From contig NC_068559.1 of NCBI RefSeq assembly GCF_022201045.2, forward strand, positions 3,570,501-3,634,500: DNA of 64,000 nt, given 5' to 3'. The DNA comes from Citrus sinensis (lineage: Eukaryota; Streptophyta; Magnoliopsida; Sapindales; Rutaceae). Each line of letters begins with the position of its first letter. Position 1 is the stretch's first letter. A program made the position numbers and the translations under genes. The notes beneath the pieces are model-generated. The model was given only the letters and a program-made list of their open reading frames with translations. It ran no database searches and was not told the origin of the DNA. Of the stretch, positions 1 through 11,973 are shown one piece after another.

Positions 1-490
1 GAAAGAGTTTCCACCACAAGGAACAATTGAATTTGAGACCCTTGTCTCTGATATTATCATCATATTAGAAAAATTGCTTGATCCAAGAGTCCAACAATAA
101 TATGTAAGGCAAGTTTGAAGAGTGTCAACATTAGGAGAACACTCATATTTTGTTTGATTTTCTTCGCCAAAGTGTATATGTTTGATTTTTTTTGTGTGAA
201 ATGTACCAATTATCTTGTTCTTGCGTGTAATTCTTCTTCTGACATTTTTGCTGCAGTTTTTTGAAGGCTTTATCGTCAGTTTGTTTATGCCTTATCAAAA
301 TTTCGAGGAATTCGGTGATGGCCATAGTTGATAAATGGTTTTGGTCTTATGGCTATCATTTTGCGTGGAGCTATCAGCGCCATTTTTTATTCTAATAAAA
401 TCTCTCTTTTTACTGGGATTGCATTTAAGAATCAATTTAAATTCAATTCAATCAATTAATTTTTTTTTTCTAACTCTTTAAATCCCAGAA
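1..490. repeat. Duplicated intergenic module, copy 1
   Basis: This stretch resembles 4305-4830 over most of its length. Shared blocks include the phrase around TTCTTCTGACATTTTTGCTG (235-255 and 4437-4460) and the run ending in the CTCTTTAAA motif. Copy 1 lacks roughly 80 bases present in copy 2 near 4500-4590. It lies just upstream of the BTB exon remnant, so it may be an intron or 5' flank of that gene that was duplicated. No coding potential was recognised in it. Confidence 0.6.
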
Positions 491-558
491 AACATTTTAG
501 CAAATTTTGGTACTTGTTCTAGATTGACAAAATGCACAAGCTTGCAGGATAGGATGAT

Positions 559-576
559 CCCCCCCCCCCCCCCCCC
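559..576. repeat. Poly(C) run, 18 nt
   Basis: Eighteen consecutive C residues. Such a run is rare in AT-rich plant DNA and prone to replication or sequencing slippage, so the exact length is uncertain. Confidence 0.9.
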
Positions 577-674
577 TCCTTCTTCTCTTGTGGTTGGTTT
601 TAGTATATATATATACGTTGTGTTTAGACCTATATGTATTTGCTAAAATGATATTGTTTGTATGTGTTATGTAG

Positions 675-907
675 TCTGCAAGATCAAACTACTTCAAGAA
701 AGTAATAAATAAGTTCTCGGATGGAACACGAACGCTTCGCGAGACTCGCAAAGAGGTTAAGACTCTTTTAGATTTTCTCTACACAGGGAGCTTGCCTAAG
801 GAGAAGCTGGAGAAGCACTCGCGTACATTATATCGTGCAGGCCAAAAGTATGAAATCGGGTACTTGATGGAGGTCTGTGAGAGGTATTTTGTTAGGTCTT
901 TGAACCC
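675..907 (+). pseudogene. BTB/POZ domain exon remnant
   Basis: After an AG acceptor-like TAG, an open frame with no stop reads SARSNYFKKV, then a block with LLDFLYTGSLP, EKLEKH, then KYEIGYLMEVCERYF and VRSLNP. This is the second half of a plant BTB/POZ domain (the segment with FLYTG, KYEI and the CERY helix) as found in small BTB proteins that act as CUL3 E3 adaptors. No start codon, no first half of the domain and no downstream exon were found. The frame ends at a junction with an NB-ARC fragment on the opposite strand. It is therefore a gene fragment, not an expressed gene. Family assignment is firm; the parent gene is unknown. Confidence 0.75.
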
Positions 908-1137
908 CTTCGAATGCTCTTGAGTATATCTGAGAGTCTCCAAATTTCGTAGAAGTCGAGCTTGTCTTCCATAGCTTGCCTCGCGACCTTCTTCACCAGT
1001 GTCGTCTTTCCAATGCCGCTTGCACCCCAATGATGCTGACATCAACATCGATCAATGCTTTTTTTATGGCCTCCGGAGTAGAAAGTTTTGATTCGAAGGC
1101 CTCGTAGCCTTTGTGAGACTTGAGCCAAATGATCCCT
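905..1137 (-). pseudogene. NB-ARC (CC-NBS-LRR) fragment with frameshift
   Basis: Reading the minus strand from 1137, one frame gives WLKSHKGYEAFESKLST, then AIKKALIDVDVSIIG; the next frame continues GASGIGKTTLVKKVARQAM and WRLSDILKSIRR. This is the linker plus P-loop (Walker A, GIGKTT) of a plant CC-NBS-LRR disease-resistance protein. A frameshift sits between SIIG and GASGIGKTT near position 1025-1035, and everything after the first ~40 residues of the NB-ARC domain is missing. An AG just upstream of the frame could be the usual intron acceptor. It is a dead fragment abutting the BTB remnant on the other strand. Confidence 0.75.
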
Positions 1138-1139
1138 AA

Positions 1140-1207
1140 TAAAAAGCACATACCTCAATAAATAACAGATAAAAAAATTGTAATTTTCAATGTATTAGAG
1201 AAGGAAA

Positions 1208-1248
<41 letters not shown>

Positions 1249-2373
1249 ATCAGAAAAATATAACTTTTAATATACTTCAGAATAAAATATATTATATTGG
1301 AGGAAAATTATTATAAATATTTGCATATATGAATTGATAAGTTGATGTACTAATAGCGTAAAATTACATGTCATAACTAGAGGCATTGTAACAAACATCT
1401 ATTTATTTTATAGAGTAAAAAATCAGAATATACCATAAAACTTGAGATCACTACCATGAAATTTTAATCAACAAACTAGATTAGAAAATAATACCTACCA
1501 TGATATTTGAATTTAGAGGGAGTGAGGAACGGTAGTGTGGCGCGGCTTGGCACGGCTGCCGGCTGTCTTCGTGGTGGTGTGGGGCGGCTCAACGCTGTGG
1601 GTCGGTCGATGGGTTAGGCGTTCGAGTATTTGGGAATTCGAAACCTAGTTTTAGCGTTTAGCTGCATTCAGCCGCCCCCACTTTTTCTCATCACACCCCT
1701 ATTTTGATTTTTCTTTATTTTATTGTTCATTTTCAACTACATTTCAATAAATGACGTAAAAATCCTCTAATTTTTGTTCCCCCTTTGAGCCAGGATATAA
1801 CAAAATCAATGGTCACCGATTGTTAGCTGTATAGATTCACACTCTTAATTTTTTTTTAGGTCTGAAATCTGAAATGATTTAATTTTGTTTTTGTCTGAAT
1901 AAAAGTGATGCACAATAAGAAATTGAAGATAGATAGAAATTTTATAATATTTTAATTAGCATGTATTTTAGTTTAATTCGGTTTATATATTTAGATTTTC
2001 ATTGTTTAGGTATAGCTTACTTAGGTTGTATTCTTAGTTTAGATGTAAATCTTATTAAAATAATTTTCTAGTCAAATTAGAATAAGTCGTAATTATCATA
2101 AATAAGTGTTTTTTGTATCTTTTACAAGTAGCCTTTGGTTGTTTGTTATTTGATCATTTCTTGAAATAAACTTTATGTTTAAGTTCAATAATATTTTTAC
2201 TTATCCAAGCTCTGTGTGAGTTTTCGAGTTTAATTAATTATCGACATTCCGTGAAATCAACAAGTCTTAACCCTTCAGGTTCATGATATTCTTTCGAATC
2301 AACCTAAATTTAGGATGTTCCTTTATTCTGGTATTCTCAAGAATCAATGAAATATTAGAGAATTAAACCAATA
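1140..2373. other. Intergenic, (TA)n and a GC-rich patch
   Basis: No gene recognised. It includes a (CA)/(TA) microsatellite at about 1208-1245 and a GC-rich patch at 1515-1690 with several GGCGGCT/GGCACGGCT-like words inside otherwise AT-rich DNA. The patch has no open frame that matches a family known to me. Confidence 0.5.
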
Positions 2374-2696
2374 AGTCACATCTTGTTTGTTTTCATAAAT
2401 AAATAAATAAATAAATAATCTTAAACATGGTTATTTGATATTTATGTCCTTATAAATCAAACAAAAAAAAGATTAGGTTTTATTATTTAGGAAATAAATA
2501 TATTTTATAAAGATATTTTTGAAATATAATATTTATTTCTCATTCAAACCTTTTTCTATTCAGATAAGTATAATAAATGTGTACTTTTTCTATTAAAATA
2601 TAAATGTTTGAAAATCATACATAAATTAAAAAAAATAAAAAATAATTCGAAATTAATAAAATTTTAAACTTTAAACATTTAACAAACAAGTCCTTA
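2374..2696. mobile_element. Possible small MITE
   Basis: The left end GTCACATCTTGTTTGTT and the reverse complement of the right end (GGACTTGTTTGTT) share an imperfect terminal inverted repeat. Flanking bases are TAA on the left and TTA on the right, so there is no exact direct target duplication. The superfamily is unclear; it could be a chance match in AT-rich sequence. Confidence 0.35.
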
Positions 2697-3686
2697 GTAA
2701 CTCAATTCAATAGTTAGGACTTAGGAAAGAAGTCGACTCTTCATATTATTCTACAAGATTAAAAAGATTCCAGTATTTTTTATTAGACTGAAAATGAGAT
2801 TAGAAATTTGTGTCTTGCTACGGTATGTTTTTTTTTTTTTTAATTTAATATCTAACAAAAAAAGAAATGACAAACTTAATTAATAAAATCGTGCCACGGG
2901 GGGTTTTAAGGAGAAGGGCAATAACCGGATTCACCGAGCCTGCAAGTAATTAATTAATTAATTAATTCGTTTGCGTTGAAAGAGCTTATCAATCCAAACT
3001 CAAACCGTCGTGCAAGTAATTTGGTAAAAATTAATTCGTTTTTGCTCATGAGAGAACGTATCTCATGAACTCTGAATTTAAATTTTATCATTGGACAAGT
3101 AATCTAAAACCAATAAGCAAATCCAAACGTGGGACTTTAATAGCAATCCCACAAATTAATCTAATTCCTCCTCATCTCGTCTCTCAAAACGAAGCCTAGG
3201 TGTTTGTATAATTTATTAAAAATGAAGAGCTACTCCCTACTAGCCAGATGCATTTCCTTATGTACTACTATTATTAAAAATTAGGTTAATAGTAATGAGG
3301 TATAATCAAATCTTTCACAAACGAAATCAACTTCTGTTAGTTAGAATGCTGACATAAGCATAAGATACTTATGTTGTTTAATGCATTAGACAATATATTT
3401 ATATCTTATTAATACTAATATAAAAAGTTTAAATACTACAATTCATTGTCCAATGTGTGTCACACGAGATTATTATTATCATTATCATCATCATCATCAT
3501 CTAACAATACACGAGTCATAATAATTTAAGTTATTATGACAGTGATCTTGAAATATTGGAGAAAATTATTATTTTATTAGTCTCTAAACAATTTAATTAT
3601 AAGATTAATGTAACCAATTACGTACTTCGTTTTTTTCTTGAGAAGACATGTTTCATCTCGTTGAAAAGAGTGTTAACAATAACAAT

Positions 3687-3993
3687 TTCAAGACTATTAT
3701 CTTTTTTTTTTTTAATTATTACAAGGGACTAATGTTTAGGATTACAACTTACATTGTATGAGAATATTTACTAATATATCTATAATTAGATAGTTACTGA
3801 GACGAGAGCTCAAATTTTAACTCTCTCAAATATTCGAGAGATGTCCACTTCACTCTCATTAAAAAAAGAGAGATAACTGCATTCACACAATTATTTACAT
3901 AATTGAGAATGAAATTTTAGCGCCCACAATACTTTTGTGGGGGACTGAACCGCAACAATTCAACCACTCAGTGACTTCAAGACTACTATCTTT
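3687..3993 (-). mobile_element. tRNA-derived SINE with 18-bp TSD
   Basis: Imperfect direct repeats TTCAAGACTATTATCTTT (3687-3704) and TTCAAGACTACTATCTTT (3976-3993), with one mismatch, flank a ~270 bp body. On the minus strand the body starts with a tRNA-like head: an A-box-like stretch containing TGAGTGGTTGAATTG, then a B-box GGTTCAGTCCC (complement of 3941-3951). It ends in a poly(A) tail, seen as the T run right after the left repeat. This is the full signature of a SINE moved by target-primed reverse transcription. It has no coding capacity and would have depended on a LINE reverse transcriptase. Confidence 0.8.
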
Positions 3994-4304
3994 GTTCAAC
4001 CAACTAGCTAGCTAGCTTGTACTTTATATTTAAAAAACTAATAATTTCACAATTTCAGTTTATATTAAGATATACTTTGTCATGTTATTAATCAATTTGT
4101 GAATTGTATATGTTAAAGAAACTATTTGACCTAAAATTTAAGTTCTGATATTTGTTAAAATGAGTTTTTTTACAAGGACCGTCACGCTCAAGATTCAATA
4201 GTTATTAAGAAAAATCTAGCAGAACTCTCACATGAAACGCGGACTAGGACTTAAAATCATAGAAGCAGATGAGAGCCGGAAAACTGAAAATTAAATTGAA
4301 AGAT

Positions 4305-4830
4305 TCTGCACTTCAAGAAATAATTGAACTTGAGACCACAGCTCTGATATATTATCATCATTTTCTTTGCCAAAGTGTATGCGTTTGGTTTTTGTGCTAC
4401 ATGTACGAATTATTTCGTTCTTGCCTGTAATTAATTCTTCTTCTGACATTTTTGCTGCAGTTTTTTTGAAGCCTTTGTCGTCGGTTTGTTAATGCCTCAT
4501 AAAATTTTCTGTGCTCCCCCTGATATTAATAAATGGATTGCATCAGTTAATTACAAAGAAGTTAATAGACTTGATGATCAAGAATTGGGTGGTGGCCATA
4601 ATCGACAAATAGTGTTGGTCTCATGGCTTACTGTTATAATGCGAATTTGTTTGGCAAACATTTTGAGTGTGGGTATTATCAATATCACCCCTTCGTTATT
4701 CTAAGAAAAATCTCCCTCCTACGGAAATTACATTTAAGGATCAATTTTAAATTTAATTAAATCAATCAATATCTTTTTTTTCCCTAACTCTTTAAACCCT
4801 AGGCAAATTTGTTATATAATTTTTTTTTCT
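4305..4830. repeat. Duplicated intergenic module, copy 2
   Basis: Second copy of the module at 1-490, in the same orientation about 4.3 kb away. It contains ~80 extra bases and a 72-codon open frame (4486-4704) that I do not recognise and that is broken in copy 1. I do not treat that frame as a gene. Confidence 0.55.
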
Positions 4831-5804
4831 GCAAACTAATTCATCATCCATCTTTCTCTCGCTTTTTTTTTTTTTTTTTGGTTTGAGCAGCCGAGATACG
4901 ATCTCTTATCTATCTAATTTGTTAGTCTAAATCAAAACAATTTTTTTTCTTTTATTTGCAAATTAACTATTTCTATACTTGGAAACTATTTTCAAACCAT
5001 ATTTTTCAAGTCAATGATTTCCATTCATAAAATTATCAATCAAATAACTTCTGAATAAATGTTGCAAAGGAAATAAATAGGAGACTATTTAAAGAAATAG
5101 GAAAAAATAATAAAGTAGGAGTGTTAATCAAAAGGGTATTTTTGAAATTCAAGTAAATATAACTGGAAAAGGGGGTTTTAAGAGAATATTTAAGGGGTGC
5201 CAATAGTGCTGCTTCTCAGATATGCGTAACATTTTTTGTTTAAGAGTTTATGGTTTTTGGAGCCCAAATGGATTGACTTTTTGTTGATGTTACCTATTTT
5301 CTGAAGGCCCTGTACAGGTCCATTCGTTCGAGAATCGAGAAACACTTGCAAGATAATTTTTTTTTAACATTTTTTTTAAGAATGGGATTATATTATTTGT
5401 GAGAATACTTATAGCAGTTTCAAAAAATATTTTATCAAAAGAATTAGTTGGGATCTAGCATTATTCATATGCTCTTTCGCCCTAAAAAAGATTGATCATT
5501 TCTCTCATAGATCTTATATGAACCATATCCTTCCGTTATGAAGGTATTTTGGTGACTTGTTACGCATATGAAGATTATTTTATGACTGTTATGAAGAAGC
5601 TCATGTACTTTTTATATGAGGATTATTATGAGACCAAAACTATTTATGTGCGGATTGTTTAATTTAACCACTTGTTGCGAATATAAGTCATTAATTCCTC
5701 TTTCTTAATTATGTTGTTTGAATGTTATTATGGTAAGCGATGATTTACTCACAAAATTGAAATGTAGATTCTTTCACAATAACATGTTACCAATCAATGA
5801 CTAC
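4831..5804. other. Intergenic, nothing recognised
   Basis: AT-rich with homopolymer T runs; no open frame, repeat boundary or RNA gene that I can support. Confidence 0.5.
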
Positions 5805-5815
5805 AATATATCTGG

Positions 5816-6041
5816 CAAAAACTAAAGTTGGTTAGTGTGAGTGGTTTGACACTCTCACTCCTTAAGAGAGGTCAAGGGTTCAAGCCCCGCTCTCGTATGG
5901 AGTCGCCACTTTGGCCAATACTTTATCCCTTATGAGCCGATCCGGTGCAAGCGGGGATTAGTCTGGGTTGTGGTACATGCTTAAAGATGCCTCCCACAGT
6001 TGGGGCCCACTCAGGACCACCTCGTGATTCAAACCGAAAAA
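5816..6041 (+). mobile_element. tRNA-derived SINE
   Basis: The head has an A-box-like TTAGTGTGAGTGG (about 5832-5844) and a good B-box GGTTCAAGCCC (5877-5887). The body is distinctly GC-richer than its surroundings and ends in a short A-run. Near-identical 11-mers flank it: AATATATCTGG (5805-5815) and AATATATATGG (6042-6052), one mismatch, consistent with a target-site duplication. It resembles tRNA-type SINEs such as Au-like families, but the family was not confirmed. Confidence 0.7.
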
Positions 6042-6052
6042 AATATATATGG

Positions 6053-7674
6053 TAATAGTTGACTTTTTACACCATTATTATCGAAATAATTTTCTAACAC
6101 CAATAAATAAATGACGCGTCAAATGACGCATCATTTGAAACACAAAAAAATGTATACCAATTGTCTAAGCATATCTTACTTTATTTTGATTTAGTGATAG
6201 GTCGTTTTGACTCCAAACCTTCAACTAAGTAGTGACAATGGTGTCGTATAGTTTGCTGATAAGAAACTAACACCTACATAAATAACAACGCTTTTAATAT
6301 TTTTATTAACAGTTATTCATTTATGCGTATAAAAAGATTGGGGTGGATGAAGTTGAAATTCAGTTTTTAGCTCCTACGTCCCTATGTTTCAAACTTAGGT
6401 AGCTAATTTAAAAAATTACTTTAAAAAATTACTTGGTCAAATTTAACATGAAGACAGTGTTTTAAACCTATACATATTTAATTCAAATAAAACAAAAATC
6501 TTATCCATACATGGTCTGAGGTCCCGACTCTTTGATGCTTCTAATATAACACGTTGTTTTAAAAAATAGTTTGTCATTTGTGTTAAAAATTAATAAAGAT
6601 AAAAATAAAATTAACAGTGTCCTACCAAGTGTTTGCTAAAAATATTCACTCTGTAACTCACATTGTTATTTCCAAACTGGGAAAAAAAACATTCCTTTTA
6701 AAAAAGAAAAGACAAGGAATAGGCCATTGCTGCCGAGAATTTGGTTCTCCATGGCCTTTGGTTATCACAAAACGCAGCACATTTCATGGTTCAATTTGTG
6801 TCCCAAAATTAGTACATGTGGGTCCTAAAAATTCATTTTTGGGCAGCCTGGGGAGACCCCTTTGCTTTAGGTATGCTCCACTTTTATTTGATTTTCTTCG
6901 TGGGGTTCATTCCAATTTTGTGTACTTACACAATAATTTATGATTTATATTATTTCTTTCTTTCTTCAATAAGGCAAGCAATTAAGCAAAGGTTTATTCC
7001 TATTGAACCATAAAAATATATACTCACTAACCCGAACATGTCCCTTGCCAAAAGGAGTATTCTCCATTCAGTTTCTTTAGTTAGGAAATGCTAAAGAAGA
7101 ATTCTATGGTCTTCTACGACATTCGATAATATAATATAATGATTTGACAACTCCAAAATTTATTGAGACACAAAGTCAAAGTTTTTTTTTTACTTTAAAA
7201 CTTTGGTATAATTATTTTATGCAAACCGGTTTTGAATTGTTCCTAAGAAACTAGATGTAATTTTGGGGGAAAAGATCAAAAATGGAAAGCTTGATTTTAA
7301 GAAAACAAGGATTATGTTGAAAATTTGTACGGATGTCTACGTACCAACCTAGGTAACGTGAATTAATAAGTTATGTTAAGCAAACTACTTAACCTAAACA
7401 AACATGTCAATTGAATTAACCAACATACATAGTTCTACAAAGGAAATAGTTTACAAACTAACAAAAAAAGGGTCTAGCATTTTTATTTTTAAAAAATGTA
7501 AAATTACCCAATATTATTTTTATATAAAATAATATATAATACCGGCTAGTATTAATATATACTATTTATAATCCTTTTGCTAGTTTTTTCAATAAACTTA
7601 AAATAGTTCCAAACTGCCAATATGTTCTAATACCAAAATTATTTGTAAAATCTTACTAGCTAATTAAACTTTGA
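6053..7674. other. Intergenic, no gene recognised
   Basis: An open frame at 6617-6943 (108 codons) lacks any family signature and sits in low-complexity DNA. I consider it chance. Nothing else is supportable. Confidence 0.45.
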
Positions 7675-8090
7675 TCTTGGGTGTTTAGTCGAGTGGATTT
7701 CAAGAAGTTTTAGTTGGCTCGACCATCTAAATTTGACTCACATGAGAGGCAGGGTCTAAAAAAATGATTTGAGTTTTATCCAGCCTTACTTTTGAAACAA
7801 TACTAAAATTATGTTACACGCACATCACAAAAAAGGAACGAAATTGTAAAAGAATTTCAACGTGGTCTAATACATGGCAAAACATATTTTAAAGGTTCTA
7901 CTACTATATAAATTGGTTTATATGTTTTACTTTTAAAGACTTGATCGAGTGGTTTTTTTATTTAATTGATTATCCAAATTTGAATCTTGTGATAAATAAA
8001 TACTAAAAAAATTGATTTTGACTTTATCCACCTATACCTTTAAAAAAAATACCAAAATTATTTTACATGCATATATCACATATAAAAAAT
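7675..8090. repeat. Two diverged copies of a short dispersed repeat
   Basis: Copies at about 7680-7835 and 7935-8090 share, in order, GTCGAGTGG/ATCGAGTGG, a ...AAATTTGA..., a TTTATCCA block, and ACTAAAATTATGTTACA/CCAAAATTATTTTACA. The first shared word resembles a tRNA A-box, so these may be old SINE copies, but the B-box is too decayed to be sure. Confidence 0.45.
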
Positions 8091-8455
8091 AAAAAACAAA
8101 TTGTCTATTCTAAAAGATCTTTTGTATCTAAAATTTACCAAATAAAATAAAAAGATGAAACATATGCAATAAAGTATTTCAAATGAAATCAAATATTTTT
8201 TTCTAAAGTTTTTTGGGACAATGATTTATTGTTTAGAATTTTTTGAATTATTGTACTAATATTTCAAAAAATTAAAGAGACGCAAATATTTAGACTGTTA
8301 AAATGATTTTTGCATGTTTCTAGTTGTATAAAATTAATGTAATGTATACTTTATTTTTATGTTACTTAAATTAAGAATAATTAAGTCAAATTAATAATTT
8401 TTATATCATCCGAGGAGCATATGGAATGTTCCTTTTTGTTTTTATTTTTTTTAAG

Positions 8456-9050
8456 AAAAGGACAATGAGTCTCCTAACATTTGGAAAAAAAGATATAAAA
8501 CTCTTTTACGTTTCAAAAAAGATATATAATCCTTTTTTATTGATAAATTCTGTTTGTTTTAATAGTAAATTTATTTTTAATTTATAATTACTATTATGTC
8601 CCCATAATAAATAAATTAATACATTGACTTAAGACATGTCATGTGTATAATGAAATCAATAATTTTTTTATTTAAAACTTAAAATTAAGATATAATTACC
8701 TTTTGCCCAAATTATTCATTATTTTTAGGGTGAATTTTAAATTTATCCCTTATTCATCATTTTTTTTTATTGGAAATGGTATATTGATAATTTAGAGTAG
8801 ATAACTTAGATAAAAGGTAATTATATTTCAATTTTAAATTTTAATTAAAAAATTATTCATTTTATCATACATGTCATCGAAGACATGTCTTAAGTTAATA
8901 TATTGATTGATTTATTTATTTATTTATTATAGGAATATAAAAATAATTATAAATTAAAAATAAATTTATTATTTAAATAAAGTGAATTTATTAACAAAAA
9001 TGAAAGTTTTATGTTTTTTTTTTAAATATTAAGGGTTTACAGTCTTTTTT
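8456..9050. mobile_element. Palindromic long-TIR element
   Basis: Left and right halves are imperfect inverted copies over more than 200 bp each. For example GACTTAAGACATGTC near 8629 is mirrored by GACATGTCTTAAGTTAA near 8883, and TATTTTTAATTTATAATTA blocks face each other. The centre is near 8740-8800. This foldback shape is typical of MULE-type MITEs. No clean TSD was found because both flanks are low-complexity. Confidence 0.6.
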
Positions 9051-10498
9051 ATTATTATTATTATTACAGCCGGGGGTACACTATTATTTACAGGGAAGGA
9101 CTTAAATTACATTTAATGTAACAATGTCCCTCACAACAACAGTACCACTGGTAGAGTCGGAAACTGTTGCTTTGAGAGCGCGTAAGGTACTTTGACCCAA
9201 ACTTAGGGCCTGCCTTATTTGCAGATGCCGCGTCGCCTCCATCAATAAAAAATTCAAATCATTCCACTAGCCGCAGCACAAAGAGTGTCTGGCCGTACAC
9301 GCTGCCGGCCCAAAATATAGAGCACGTGAATAAAACGAAGAAAAGGATGGAGGACATTTAGGTAAATAAAGTGAAAAATGAGTGGCAAAAGAGATGAATA
9401 GGAGATTGGACTTCTTGTACGAAAGGAGAGAAAGGGTCCACGTCGCCCAACTGGCTTTTAAACCTCGTACCCCTGCCGACGAGTACACGTATTTCATTCA
9501 TTTCTTATCAACTTAACCCCCACCCATCAAAGTTTTAAATTATTTTTGGACAATCATTTATTCTGAAATATTATATTTTATTTAGTATTTGAAAAATCTC
9601 TTTGGGATGATGAGCATTGAGCATAAAGGCCCTCTGCTGCCATTAATTTAAATAATCAAAAAATTAAATAATGATATGAGGGAAGGAAAGAAAGAATTAT
9701 CTTCAATTGTGATAAACAATCATTAAATCTTTCACTTAGCTAAAATTTAAAATTTAATATGTATATGTAATGTCATCCAAGACATTTGAGGGGAAAAAAA
9801 ATCGATTTCTATATAATAAAACTTTTTTTTTTTTGGGTGCTGACACATATTGTATGAGATCGATTGAGACCTCCATTAATCAACTAATCAAGCACAATAG
9901 TCGTGAACGTGAGACACACAACCCAAGCGTTTACTTTCAATACGTAACGAACCTAATAAATCAACTTTGAATTTGCCTTTTTGATAAATAAAAAGCTCAA
10001 ATGTACTATATAAAGTGTTAATTTGTTGCCTTATCGGTTTTCATGAAATTCAACATAGAAAGAACCTTTTAAAAAAAAAATAGAGAAAAATAACAACCTA
10101 CATCGATGTAAAATAATTTCGATAGACTTGTAATTAAATTTAACCAGCATTCTTTTAATCATAATACTTATAATTTATTAAATTACACAGTTTGTTTCCT
10201 TTTTTGCTTTATTTTAAGATTAAAAAAGTTATATGGTTTAAGCAATGACGTTTTATGTGGCACTCCTAACGTACCGTAGAGGAACACATGTCATACCAGT
10301 CCCAATTCTCATTCCGTAATACACGAGCTTATATGCACGTGGCAGCAAGGGGTTCGTCAGCTCAGATAATTTTTTTTGGCCCTTTTGATGGCAGCTTGGA
10401 GCAACATTGATTGATTTAATCGTGTGGGTTTTTTTTTTTTTTTTAACATTTTCCTTTTAATATATATTTTAAAAATTAATATACGACGAAAATTGAAA
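9051..10498. other. Intergenic with GC-richer block
   Basis: The block at 9065-9510 is GC-richer than its surroundings and contains no homopolymers, but no frame or repeat boundary was recognised. The rest, including 10255-10380, shows nothing I can name. Confidence 0.4.
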
Positions 10499-10650
10499 TG
10501 ATGGGAAAAAGCCTTTTTATTTTTAAATAGATTTGATATAATTACTCATTTTGTCCTTATTTTTTTAAATAATATCTCATTTTATTCTTATTTTTTAAAC
10601 ATTAGCCCAAAACATCTTTGTATTAATTTACTGTATAATAATAATAATAA
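10499..10650. mobile_element. Solitary terminus of a MULE-type MITE
   Basis: GATGGGAAAAAGCC at 10499 and the following ~140 bases resemble the left terminus of the element at 47652-48514. Shared words in order are GATGGGAAAAAG, TCATTTT, TTTTTAAACA, TAGC and AACATC. No matching right terminus was found nearby, so it looks like a truncated copy. Confidence 0.45.
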
Positions 10651-10720
10651 TAATTCTAATCTTGGATCACTACCTATATTAAAATTAGAGATAGAATACA
10701 AAAAATAAAGAAATAATATA

Positions 10721-11381
10721 AGGTTAATTACGTGACCCGTGTTTTAAAAAATACTCGAGCGGATAACAAACCGTAAAGTTAATAGTAAATTAATTATAAA
10801 ATAACATTTTTGCCCCTATAATTAATTATAAAATGATGTTTATGGCCCTATAATAGCTACAAAATAACATTTCTATTCCTACAATTAATTTTAAAATATG
10901 TTTTTGTCCATACTCAATTATTTTTATTTTTTAAATAGAAAACATTATAAAAAATTTCATCTAAGTGCAATTAGCAGACTTTTTTTTATTAAATCAAACA
11001 ATTTTTTTAAAAAAAATTATTTTTGAATCAAACTTTGCCGTTAAATTTAATAAGAAAAATTTTGTTTGATTCAACAAGAGTTTCTTTTTTAAAAAATTGT
11101 ATGATTTAATGAAAAAAAGCCCATTAATTACACTTAGATATAATTTTTTTATAATTTTTCTATTAAAAAATAAAAAATTATTGAGTAGGGGCAAAAACAT
11201 TTTTTGTAACTAATTGTAGGGATATAAATTTCATTTTGTAGCTATTTTAGGGGCATAAATGTCATTTATTATTCACGTTACACTTAACGGTTTGCCACCT
11301 GCTCGAGTATTTTTAAAACATGGGTTACCTTTTTTAAATTTGTCAAAACATGTGTCACCCAAAGGTAATTAACCTTAACCT
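10721..11381. mobile_element. Long-TIR palindromic MITE (MULE-type)
   Basis: Two arms of about 300 bp are inverted copies. The left arm starts AGGTTAATTACGTGACCC; the right arm read in reverse contains AGGTTAATTACC then GGGTGACAC. Inside, GCCCCTATAATTAATTATAAAAT-like blocks recur on both arms. Candidate TSDs are AATAATATA (10712-10720) and TATAATATA (11382-11390), 8 of 9 matching. The right end has a 6-bp tandem duplication (AACCTTAACCTT). Non-coding. Confidence 0.65.
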
Positions 11382-11932
11382 TATAATATATTAAATTTAT
11401 GTTTTATGCTTTTAGTATGTGTTTTTAAAGTAAATAAAGAGTTTATGTTCACTTTTGGTGAAATAATAGTCTATTTAATTATTTATTTTATTTATTATTA
11501 TATTAAAGTCAAAGATAAGATAAAAAAACTCTAGTGCTTGTGATATTTATGTTTTTTTTTTCTATATGCGTAAGTATATTATCTTGTGTTATTTACCTTG
11601 AATTTGAAATTTACGTAGAAAATCGATATTATTTAATTGTATTTTAGAGATTTATTTTAAAATAATTCGTATCTCTTTAATTGAAAATCATATTTCCCCC
11701 CTCCCCCATTGAATTCTATTGTTAAAATAGTATGAATAAACAAACTATTGCATCAAATCTTGGGGTGAAAAATATTTTTTTCTTAAAAATAATTTAAAAT
11801 GAAACTACATCTAATAAGTAGATGTAAATTAATCATAATTAATTTATAATGTTATCTTACTTTTATAGATACAATTAGAATTTTTCCACAGTATGTATTT
11901 TCTCTAATAAGTTACCATAAATTTTCATACTA

Positions 11933-11973
<41 letters not shown>

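Noticed and set aside
4486..4704. 72-codon frame beginning MLMPHKIF
   Set aside because: It is broken in the duplicate at 1-490 and resembles no known protein.
6617..6943. 108-codon open frame on the plus strand
   Set aside because: No start context, no recognisable motif, and a second overlapping frame of similar length; consistent with chance.
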